Of a DNA stretch of 38,766 nt, positions 9,152 to 17,024 are shown in pieces. Origin of the DNA: Candidatus Woesearchaeota archaeon (lineage in GTDB: Archaea > Nanobdellota > Nanobdellia > Woesearchaeales > UBA10216); contig JACPIJ010000015.1 in assembly GCA_016188145.1 (NCBI GenBank), positions 1 to 38,766 of the forward strand. Reading direction: 5' to 3'. Numbering within the stretch: the stretch's first letter is position 1; the number at the start of each line of letters is the position of its first letter. The notes beneath the pieces were generated by a model. That model was given only the letters and a program-made list of their open reading frames with translations, had not been told where the DNA came from and searched no databases. A program made the position numbers and the translations under genes.

Positions 9152-10364
9152 AGCTGCACTCCTCTGCCTTCTTGCAGTCAAGAAGAACCTTAAGCTCTAT
9201 GATGTTGAGCGTGGTTTCAGGCACTACCCTGATGAAGTTGGAGCCCTCAACGAGGAATGAGTCGATGTTCTTTGAGTAGTTTGCAGCCCTTGTGTCAAGC
9301 CTTGTTTTCTGGCTGTTTATTTCCAAAGTTGCGGTTTTCCTTTCCTTATCGTCAACAAACCTTATGCTCAACGATGAGTTTATAGTATTGTTTTCAATCC
9401 TCCTGAAAACTGTGCTGTTGGCTGTAAAGAAGTAAACAGGGAATATGGGTTCTTTCAGCTTTGTCCTCAGGAGCAGCCTGTCGAGGAGGTATGTCCCTTT
9501 CTCTGCAACAAACCTTAGCTCGTTCTTCCCGGCATTAAGGTCATTCGGGTCAATCTGCCACTTCTCAGCGCTGCCGCAGTCAGGCACCTTGGAAGCAAGC
9601 AGGTTGCTATTAAGGTATATGGCCAGCTTACCTACGTCTTTTACGTTACAGTCGACAAAGTAGCTCAATGATGCTTCTGACAGCAGGTTGGCTTCTTCCT
9701 CGCCAACTATGAAAGTCTGCAGCGCTTCCTTGTTCTCAAGCTTCTCAACAGTGGCTGTTACCCCCACATCCCTCAAATCATAAAAGTTCTTTGTGAATGG
9801 CTTCCACCATGGCACCGGCTCTGTGGAGAACTCAAACAGGTTTTCCTCCTCCAGCTCAAGGCTTAGCGGCTCTGTAAAGCTGTCAACCTCGCCAGTGAAC
9901 AGCTCGTTGTCGTTAAGCCTTATCATGAGGTTGCCCTTGTGGTCATTGACTGTAAAGCTTAGCTTTGCGTTCTCAATCTTGTCCCTAATGGTGAGAATCA
10001 TGGTTTTCTTCTTGCTGACACCCCTTGACTCCTCGACATATACAGAATCAACAGCTTTCAGGACGGTGTCCTCCTTCTTCGTAAAGAGGTTGAAAGAAGG
10101 TATGCTGTGGTCAAACTCCCTTTCCTTAAGCCTGGTCAGCGTGCCGGGCTTCTCGCTGAGCAAGATGGAGCCTGGCAATGCGCCGGGGGGTGTGGCAGTA
10201 ACTGTAGTTGTTTCCTTTTCAAGAAGCTTCCTCTGCTCACCTTTCGGGAGAAAGAGGATATACATAAGGATAAAGCCTGCAATTACAAAAATAAGAATTG
10301 CGGCATTAGCCCCCGAAGGGGGCCCTGACGCAGGCGTCTGGCCCTTTTTCCCGAAACTTCCCAT
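9150..10364 (-). CDS. Single-TM membrane-anchored extracytoplasmic protein
   Basis: 404 aa: short N-terminus, one TM helix (AAILIFVIAGFILMYILFLP), then a long beta-rich domain. Divergent from pelA with TATA-like sequence between them. Confidence 0.7.
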   Translation of the reverse strand: MGSFGKKGQTPASGPPSGANAAILIFVIAGFILMYILFLPKGEQRKLLEKETTTVTATPPGALPGSILLSEKPGTLTRLKEREFDHSIPSFNLFTKKEDTVLKAVDSVYVEESRGVSKKKTMILTIRDKIENAKLSFTVNDHKGNLMIRLNDNELFTGEVDSFTEPLSLELEEENLFEFSTEPVPWWKPFTKNFYDLRDVGVTATVEKLENKEALQTFIVGEEEANLLSEASLSYFVDCNVKDVGKLAIYLNSNLLASKVPDCGSAEKWQIDPNDLNAGKNELRFVAEKGTYLLDRLLLRTKLKEPIFPVYFFTANSTVFRRIENNTINSSLSIRFVDDKERKTATLEINSQKTRLDTRAANYSKNIDSFLVEGSNFIRVVPETTLNIIELKVLLDCKKAEECS

Positions 10365-10431
10365 GCACTCTTATCCAGTAGTTAGATATATAAATGTTTT
10401 TCCTTTGCATAAGCATGAGTGATAATGCCAA

Positions 10432-11466
10432 ATGAAGATACTTAAGAAGGAACTGAAATATGGGAAGATTGTTGTGCAGGCCCAGAGCCTTGATGACCTG
10501 TGGCTTCTGCACCAAACCGTGATGAAGGGCGATGTGGTGGTTGGCAGAACAACGCGCAAGGTCAGGCTTGGCTCTGCAGAGCAGGCGGTAAAGAAGCAGT
10601 ACGTTCTTTCCTTAGCTGTTGAGGCTGCTGAGTTCAAGGAACAGGCACTCAGGGTGAGCGGAAAAACAATCGAGCCAAAAGAGGACGTGCCAAAAGGGGC
10701 GTATCACACAATAGCAATTGAAACTGGAGACGTCTTGACGGTTATCAAGGAAAGGTGGCCGAAATACCAGCTTGACAGGCTAAGTCAGGCAACGCAGCAG
10801 CCTCTTAAGCTTCTGATTGTCGTGTTTGACAGGGAAAGCTGCCTTATGGCCAGGCTGAAAGGCGGGGGGTACGAGATAATTACAGAGCTTAAAGGGAAGG
10901 TGCGGAAAAAAGACTACGGCACAGCAACAGCCACTAACTTCTACAGGGAAATAACTGCAGTTATCAAGGACTATGACGAGCGAAGCAAGCCGGACAAAAT
11001 AGTGCTTGCGAGCCCAGCTTTTTGGAAAGAAGAATTGTTGAATGAGCTAAGGACTGATTCAAAGGCCGACTTGCTGAAGCAGAAATTCGTTTTGGCGACG
11101 TGCAGCAGCGTGAGCGAGAATGCCGTTGACGAGGTGTTGAAAAGGCCCGAAATGGAGACAGTCCTGGCGACAGCCACTGCAGCGAACGAAATGAAGCTTG
11201 TTGACGAAGTAATGGTTGAGATTGCCAAGGACGGCAAGGTCGCTTATGGCGCAAAGGAGGTAGGACAGGCAATTGATGCAGCAGCAGTGGAAAAGCTTCT
11301 GATTACAGATGTCCGAGTTTACAATAACAACGATAGCGAATTACTGATGAAAACTGTTGAAGACAAGGGTGGCAAGGCGTTCATAATCAATTCAGAGAAT
11401 GCTGCAGGCCAGAAACTGGATGCGCTTGGGGGAATGGCGGCAATTTTGAGGTATAAGATTTATTAA
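10432..11466 (+). CDS. pelA: mRNA surveillance protein pelota
   Basis: MKILKKELKYGKIVVQAQSLDDLWLLHQTVMKGDVVVGRTTRKV, ...GAYHTIAIETG..., ...DRESCLMARLKGGGYEII... and ...GGMAAILRY are characteristic of archaeal pelota/Dom34. Confidence 0.92.
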   Translation: MKILKKELKYGKIVVQAQSLDDLWLLHQTVMKGDVVVGRTTRKVRLGSAEQAVKKQYVLSLAVEAAEFKEQALRVSGKTIEPKEDVPKGAYHTIAIETGDVLTVIKERWPKYQLDRLSQATQQPLKLLIVVFDRESCLMARLKGGGYEIITELKGKVRKKDYGTATATNFYREITAVIKDYDERSKPDKIVLASPAFWKEELLNELRTDSKADLLKQKFVLATCSSVSENAVDEVLKRPEMETVLATATAANEMKLVDEVMVEIAKDGKVAYGAKEVGQAIDAAAVEKLLITDVRVYNNNDSELLMKTVEDKGGKAFIINSENAAGQKLDALGGMAAILRYKIY

Positions 11467-11480
11467 CACCCTTTTTCCAT

Positions 11481-13727
11481 TTACTTTCTTTTCTTCCTGC
11501 CCTTTGTTTCACTGGCAGCGGCTGCAGCTGCTGTCATCTCTGCTTTCTGCAGCCTCGACAAGAACTCACCCCTGTCTATGAGTGCTTTCATCGCAACCAC
11601 AGCCTTCCTTATATCGTTGAAGTCAGGTATGTGCATGTTGTCTAGGTAGTGCATGCCTTTCCTGCTGAACCTCCCACCCATGAAGCAGCTTATGATTGGC
11701 TTGCCAGGAAATTGCTTGTGCGCATCAACGACTGCCTTGGCATCCAGGACAGGGTTCGTCATTGCCTGCAGCGTTTGTATAACGACAAGGCCGTGTATGT
11801 ACGGCTCTTTCAGCAAGGCGTTTATTGCAAGCTCGTACCTCTCCGGAAGGGCATCGCCCACAATGTCAAGAGGGTTCCTTCTTGAATAGGCAGGATGCAT
11901 TATCCCGCTTTTTCCAAATGCTTTCAGGACATCCTTTTGCAGCTGCGGGAGATTAACACCAAGCTCCTCGCAATAGTCCGAGCATATAACGCCGCAGCCG
12001 CCACCATTGGTAATGACCCCTATGCCGTTGCCTTTGCATACCGGCTGTTCAGCCAAAACCTTCGCAATGTCAAAAAGCTCCTCAACAGTGTCGACGAGCA
12101 CAGCGCCTGACTGCTTGGCAGCAGCCTCGAATATTTTGGCATCGCCAGCCAATGATGCCGTATGGGTAGCAGCCGCAGCCACCCCTGAACTTGTCCTGCC
12201 GCCTTTCAGTATGACAACAGGCTTCTTCGCCACAATCGCTTTAAGCTTTTCAAAGAATTTCCTGCCATTATTGATGCCTTCCAAATAAATTGTGACAGCC
12301 TTCGTTTCCTCATCGGCTGCAAGAAAATCAAAGAAGTCATAGCAGTCAAGCATCGCCTTGTTCCCGTAGCTTATTACTACGCTAAAGCCATACCTCGCCT
12401 GGATTGACCAGTCAATGACGCTGTCAGCCAATGCCCCTGACTGGCTTACAAAAGCAATGCTGCCCTTCGGGGGCATGCTCGGCGCAAAGCTCGCGTTGAG
12501 GCTGTTTTGAGGCCTGATTATGCCGAGGCAGTTCGGACCTAACAGCGGGATTTTCGCATTTTCCAGCTTCTTAGCAATTTTTAACTGCAGCTTCTTCCCT
12601 TCCTCGTTGAACTCCCCGAAGCCGGCGCTTATTATAATGGCTGCCTTGACCTTCTTTTTGATGCATTCGTCAACTGACTTGAGCACAAGCTGATGTGGGA
12701 GCGCTATTATTGCGAGGTCAACAGGCTCAGGCAACGCAGTTATGGAAGGATGGCATTTTACGCCCAAAATCTCTGTCGCAAAAGGATTAACAGGAAAAAT
12801 CTTCCCCAAGAAGGGCCTGCAGTACTCGCACCGGTGAACGCAGCCCAGTGTCAGGTTGCGCATTATTGACTGGCCTACAGACTCCCTATCGCGGGATGCG
12901 CCAATAAGCGCAATCGATTCCGGATTAAAGAATTGAGAAACCGCCTGTGGCTTCCAGTCATCGGGTTTCCAAATATTTGTGGCGTGGGCTTTTATTTTAC
13001 TCTTCTTAACATTTTTTTTTAATTTCTTTGTTGTTGCAGCAAAAGTGACCATCCTTACGTCAACAGCAACAACCATTTTTGCAGATTCGCCAACAAACAC
13101 AGGGTTTATGTCAAGCTCAGATAGTTCGGGATTGCCAGCAATCAAATCAGAAACCGTTACAACCAAATTCACAAGTTTCCGCATCAGTAAGCTGCTTTCC
13201 TTTAGCTTGCTTATGCGGCCGTAAACCCTTGTCTCCTTTATCATTTCCTCAGCTTCGGCATTGCTGATTGGGCAAAGGCGCAGCGCGACATCGCCAAGCT
13301 CCTCGGCGGCAACGCCACCAGAGCCGAACAGCACCATGCTGCCAAAAGAGGAATCACATTTTGCACCAACAAAGCACTCAATGCCAGAGTCCTCTTTTTG
13401 GATTGCAACAACAAGTTTTTTCTCCAGAAGCTCTCTTTTGACGAGGCTGCTGTGGGCCGCCTCAAGGGCCCTGTAGGCTTTTGCGAAGGATTCGGGGCTG
13501 TCAGCCTTCAGCACAAGGCCTGCCTTTGCCTTGTGAACAGCGCCTGCACCTGTAGCGGTTGAAACATCCTTGAGAAAAACAGGGAAGCCAGCCTTTGAAG
13601 CCGCAACCAGCGCTTCATTCTCGCTGCCAACGATTTCTGTTTCGCAAAAATCAACGCCCGTGCCCCTTAAGATTTCAAGGGCTTTGGAAAAGGCAATCGG
13701 CGCTGCCGCTCTTCTTGCCGGTTTCAT
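11481..13727 (-). CDS. acd: ADP-forming acetyl/acyl-CoA synthetase, fused subunits (ATP-grasp then CoA-binding/ligase domains)
   Basis: N-terminal ATP-grasp-like half (GFPVFLKDVSTATGAGAVHKAKAGLVL), then FFNPESIALIGASRDRESVGQSIMRNL, GPNCLGIIRPQNSLNASFAP, VSQSGALADSVIDW, ATHTASLAGD and TNGGGCGVICSD typical of the ACD alpha part. Confidence 0.9.
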   Translation of the reverse strand: MKPARRAAAPIAFSKALEILRGTGVDFCETEIVGSENEALVAASKAGFPVFLKDVSTATGAGAVHKAKAGLVLKADSPESFAKAYRALEAAHSSLVKRELLEKKLVVAIQKEDSGIECFVGAKCDSSFGSMVLFGSGGVAAEELGDVALRLCPISNAEAEEMIKETRVYGRISKLKESSLLMRKLVNLVVTVSDLIAGNPELSELDINPVFVGESAKMVVAVDVRMVTFAATTKKLKKNVKKSKIKAHATNIWKPDDWKPQAVSQFFNPESIALIGASRDRESVGQSIMRNLTLGCVHRCEYCRPFLGKIFPVNPFATEILGVKCHPSITALPEPVDLAIIALPHQLVLKSVDECIKKKVKAAIIISAGFGEFNEEGKKLQLKIAKKLENAKIPLLGPNCLGIIRPQNSLNASFAPSMPPKGSIAFVSQSGALADSVIDWSIQARYGFSVVISYGNKAMLDCYDFFDFLAADEETKAVTIYLEGINNGRKFFEKLKAIVAKKPVVILKGGRTSSGVAAAATHTASLAGDAKIFEAAAKQSGAVLVDTVEELFDIAKVLAEQPVCKGNGIGVITNGGGCGVICSDYCEELGVNLPQLQKDVLKAFGKSGIMHPAYSRRNPLDIVGDALPERYELAINALLKEPYIHGLVVIQTLQAMTNPVLDAKAVVDAHKQFPGKPIISCFMGGRFSRKGMHYLDNMHIPDFNDIRKAVVAMKALIDRGEFLSRLQKAEMTAAAAAASETKGRKKRK

Positions 13728-13851
13728 CCCCTTAAAACCACCCCCTGAATTATTTAAAACTTGTTTAAAACTACCCCATCCGAGAGGCGGGCGAGGGCAA
13801 AGCTTAAATATTAGTTATTGATGAATACGCTTTGGTGGGTGTGTGGCTTCA

Positions 13852-13870
13852 TTTACTGCGCCGCAGTAAA
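13852..13870. promoter_or_regulatory. 19-bp near-perfect dyad (candidate operator) upstream of the TrmB-family gene
   Basis: TTTACTGCG-C-CGCAGTAAA, two 9-bp arms around one base, just upstream of the TATA-like ACATATTAATA and an SD-like GGAGG before the ATG at 13935. Confidence 0.5.
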
Positions 13871-13934
13871 AAAGCGTAACATATTAATAGTAGTGTTGTC
13901 AATTCACCCCTAGTTAATTGTTGGAGGCGTTCAA

Positions 13935-14756
13935 ATGATTGTCAAAGAAGAGTTCCTCAGTAAGCTACGCACTTATTTCTCGCTTAATCTTTACGAAGTC
14001 AAAATCTGGACAGCACTCCTCTCGAGGGGGGTTGCTACCGCCGGTGAGTTGTCAGACATAGCCAACGTGCCCAGGAGCAGGAGTTATGATGTTCTTGAGA
14101 GCCTTGAGAAGAAAGGCTTTGTAATCATGAAGTTTGGCAAGCCGATAAAGTACCTTGCAGTTCAGCCCACAGAGGTCGTTGAAAGGGTTAAAAAGCACAT
14201 GAAGGAGGAATCGGAAAAGAAGATAAAAAGGCTTGACGAGGTAAGGAACACCGAGATAGTTGATGAGCTAAAGATGCTGCACCAGCAGGGGATAGAGCTT
14301 GTCGAGCCGGCAGACCTTTCGGGCAGCCTTAAGGGAAGGCACAACCTTTACAACCACCTCGACCTGATGATTAAAAACGCCGAGAAAACAGTGACGCTGA
14401 TGACGACCTCCCAGGGCTTCCTGAGGAAGATTGAGGGGCTGAAGCCAACAATGGAAAAGGTCAAGAAAAGAGGGGTGAAGATAAGGATAGCCGCCCCGAT
14501 TACAAAAGAGAACAAGCATGCCCTCGAGCTTATATCAGATGTTGCTGATGTCAGGAACACTGACGCAAAGGGAAGGTTCTGCATAGTCGATGGCAAGGAA
14601 ATGATGTTCATGGTCATGGACGACAAGGAAGTCCACCCAACATATGACGTAGGCATATGGGTGAACACGCCATTCTTCGCATCAGCCCTTGAAAACCTCT
14701 TTGAGGCAGCGTGGAAAAGCATGAAGCCGGCTATCGAGGTTGCGAGAAGGGTGTGA
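13935..14756 (+). CDS. TrmB-family transcriptional regulator
   Basis: N-terminal winged helix (LNLYEVKIWTALLSRGVATAGELSDIANVPRSRSYDVLESLEKKGFVIMKFGKPIKYLAVQPTEVVER) plus a C-terminal PLD-like TrmB domain. Confidence 0.88.
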   Translation: MIVKEEFLSKLRTYFSLNLYEVKIWTALLSRGVATAGELSDIANVPRSRSYDVLESLEKKGFVIMKFGKPIKYLAVQPTEVVERVKKHMKEESEKKIKRLDEVRNTEIVDELKMLHQQGIELVEPADLSGSLKGRHNLYNHLDLMIKNAEKTVTLMTTSQGFLRKIEGLKPTMEKVKKRGVKIRIAAPITKENKHALELISDVADVRNTDAKGRFCIVDGKEMMFMVMDDKEVHPTYDVGIWVNTPFFASALENLFEAAWKSMKPAIEVARRV

Positions 14757-14785
14757 CCTTCTTAGAAAGAAGGTCAATCAAGAAA
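14755..14785 (+). repeat. Hairpin with AATCAA-type tail, copy C1 (overlaps TrmB stop codon)
   Basis: GACCTTCTT-AGA-AAGAAGGTC followed by AATCAAGAAA; the first two bases belong to the TGA stop. Confidence 0.75.
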
Positions 14786-14803
14786 CGATGTTCTTCATCA
14801 TCT

Positions 14804-14836
14804 GACCTCTATTAGCGAAAAAGGTCAATCAAAAAA
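14804..14836 (+). repeat. Hairpin with AATCAAAAAA tail, degenerate copy C2
   Basis: GACCTCTATTAGCGAAAAAGGTCAATCAAAAAA; shares TTAGCGAAAAAGGT and ATCAAAAA with the copy at 9120-9151. Confidence 0.65.
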
Positions 14837-15083
14837 TATGGAAAGTATAGGCAAAAGCTTTTAACTGCCGCAGGTTTCCTCTTTAAATATGAAAGCTGGC
14901 ACTGCCAATTTTGGATTTGCTTTTTCTTTTAACTAGGCATATATGACCTGCATGGCAACATTGTCTCAGTGGAAGCCGTGATTGTAGACCATTACGAAGG
15001 CGGAAATTCTGCTTTGGCAAAGCAAGGCAGCATGGTGGTAAACTGGGATCCAAGGCAGGAACGCATTCAGGCAAACCAGCTTC

Positions 15084-15206
15084 AAACAACAGAATTCCAC
15101 TCATCTATGATGAGTGGGGTTCTGTGTGCTCAAAAACCATATGATTCGTGGAATTCTGAGCGTCAAAAACTACATGCCACCGGTCTCTGACCGGTGGTTT
15201 TTGACA
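15084..15206. repeat. Two-hairpin repeat element, copy 1 (123 nt)
   Basis: AAACAACAGAATTCCACTCATC-TAT-GATGAGTGGGGTTCTGTGTGCTCAAAAAC ... CATGCCACCGGTC-TCT-GACCGGTGGTTTTTGACA; nearly identical to 36076-36165 apart from a 33-nt internal length difference. Confidence 0.9.
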
Positions 15207-15391
15207 AGCCATATGAATTAAGTCTGGAGGACAGAACTGTGGTGGGATTGACAAAGAATGAGCACAAAATGCTTGTGGTGTCAGCCCAACAACCAAACGG
15301 CAGCTGGCAGCGCACCACGCCGCCACTATACTGGTAAATCCTGAAAGAAGCCGCAAAACCTTTAAATAAGCACAGCGTGGATGGGTGGATT

Positions 15392-17023
15392 ATGACAACA
15401 GAGAAAACAGCAGAGATAGCAGCATCGCTGCACCGCTTGGAAAGGGCAGTGCTGCCCCATATCAGCAAGCTCAGTTCTGTGGAAGACGTAGTGGTGGCAG
15501 CAAGGATGCAGGAGGTAGAAGTTCTGCGTGCATTACAATGGCTCCAGAATAAGGGGCTTGCCAAGTTAACTGAGAAGATTGAGGAGATAATCCGGCTTGG
15601 CGAAAACGGCAAGAACTACGCGAAATCACTGTTGCCGGAAGCAAGATTCCTGAATTCTATTGCAAACAAACCACAAGCACTGGCTGAAATAAAAAAAGCG
15701 GCAAACCTCAGCGATGAGGAGATGGGCGCAAGCATTGGCGCACTAATGAGGATTAAAGCCATAGAACCTGTTGCGGCTGCGGCTGAAAAGACATTTAAAA
15801 TAACTGAAAGCGGAAGGCAGATTGCAAAATCAGGGCTTAGAGCACAACGATTCCTTTCCGGTCAAAATTTCCCGGTTGGCATCAATAACCTGTCAGGCGA
15901 GGAAAAGAACATTGTTACCGAGCTGAAAAAAAGGAAAGACGTAATAAAAGAAGATGTTGTAAAGAAAAGAACAGCATTCCTGACCGAGCTCGGAAAAGAA
16001 GTCCTGAAAAAAGCAGCCTCAGCAGCCGAGACGGTTGACAGGCTCACCCCGGAAATGCTGATTACTGGCAGGTGGAAGGAAGCAGCGTTCAGGAGCTATG
16101 ACCTTACTGCCCCTGTGCCAAGGGTATTCTTCGGGAAACTGCAGCCATACAGGGAGTTCCTTGAAGAGGTAAGGGAAAAGTTCGTTTCAATGGGCTTTGA
16201 GGAAATGACTGGCCCAATAGTTGAAAGCGAGTTCTGGAACATGGATGCCCTGTTCATGCCCCAGTTCCACTCGGCAAGGGATATTCACGACGTTTACTAC
16301 GTTAAAGAGCCGAAATACGCAACAGACTTGCCGCGGCAGTTGGTAAAAAAAGTAAAGGCCGCCCATGAAAACGGCTTTGGCACAGGAAGCAAGGGGTGGA
16401 GGTATGAGTTCAGCGAGGAGAAAACAGCTAGGCTCATAATGAGAAGCCAGACAACGGCCTGCAGCTCAAGGAAACTGGCTTCTACAGACCTGAAAATACC
16501 GGGGAAGTACTTTGCAATAGGCAGGTGCTTCAGGTACGATGTGATAGATACCAAGCACCTTGCGGACTTCAACCAGGTTGAAGGTATAGTTGTTGAGGAA
16601 AACCTAAGCCTGAGACACCTCATTGGCCTGCTCAAGCTCTTCGCAAAGGAATTCTGCAATACAGACAAAGTCAAAGTCGTGCCATCATACTTTCCATTCA
16701 CAGAGCCTTCAGCATCCCTTTATGCAAAGCATCCGGAGCTTGGATGGATGGAGCTGGGCGGGGCCGGGATTTTCAGGCCTGAAATGGTCAAGCCACTCGT
16801 AGGAAGCCATATGCAAATCGGACGAAGTCCGATTCAGCATCGGCAGCAGCCGATGCGTATCGACCCGAGGTCGATAGCACATTCCGCTTCCAGCGGAATT
16901 GTTCCCGTAATAGCGTGGGGGATTGGCATAGATAGAGTGGCAATGTTCAAGCTCGGGCTAAACGATATCCGGGAGCTGTTTAGCCATGACCTCAACTTTT
17001 TGAGGAACGCAAAGGTAGTCTAA
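15392..17023 (+). CDS. pheS: Phenylalanyl-tRNA synthetase alpha subunit with internal hairpin-encoded insertion
   Basis: N-terminal winged-helix region and class II core (GFEEMTGPIVESEFWNMDALFMPQFHSARD, ELGGAGIFRPEMVKPL, PVIAWGIGIDRVAMFKLGLNDIRELFSHDLNFLR). TATA-like CCTTTAAATAAG at about 15359 favours the start at 15392 over the ORF-track start 15377. Confidence 0.92.
   Translation: MTTEKTAEIAASLHRLERAVLPHISKLSSVEDVVVAARMQEVEVLRALQWLQNKGLAKLTEKIEEIIRLGENGKNYAKSLLPEARFLNSIANKPQALAEIKKAANLSDEEMGASIGALMRIKAIEPVAAAAEKTFKITESGRQIAKSGLRAQRFLSGQNFPVGINNLSGEEKNIVTELKKRKDVIKEDVVKKRTAFLTELGKEVLKKAASAAETVDRLTPEMLITGRWKEAAFRSYDLTAPVPRVFFGKLQPYREFLEEVREKFVSMGFEEMTGPIVESEFWNMDALFMPQFHSARDIHDVYYVKEPKYATDLPRQLVKKVKAAHENGFGTGSKGWRYEFSEEKTARLIMRSQTTACSSRKLASTDLKIPGKYFAIGRCFRYDVIDTKHLADFNQVEGIVVEENLSLRHLIGLLKLFAKEFCNTDKVKVVPSYFPFTEPSASLYAKHPELGWMELGGAGIFRPEMVKPLVGSHMQIGRSPIQHRQQPMRIDPRSIAHSASSGIVPVIAWGIGIDRVAMFKLGLNDIRELFSHDLNFLRNAKVV
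16816..16899 (+). repeat. Array of four perfect short hairpins inside the pheS reading frame
   Basis: AATCGGAC-GAA-GTCCGATT; GCATCGGC-AGCA-GCCGATGC; TATCGACC-CGA-GGTCGATA; ATTCCGCT-TCC-AGCGGAAT, all 8-bp stems, consecutive and translated in frame. Confidence 0.92.
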
Positions 17024-17024
17024 A

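Noticed and set aside
14969-15190. 73-aa plus-strand ORF
   Set aside because: Its last third lies inside the two-hairpin repeat and it stops within it, so it is not an intact gene; treated as a possible interrupted ORF.
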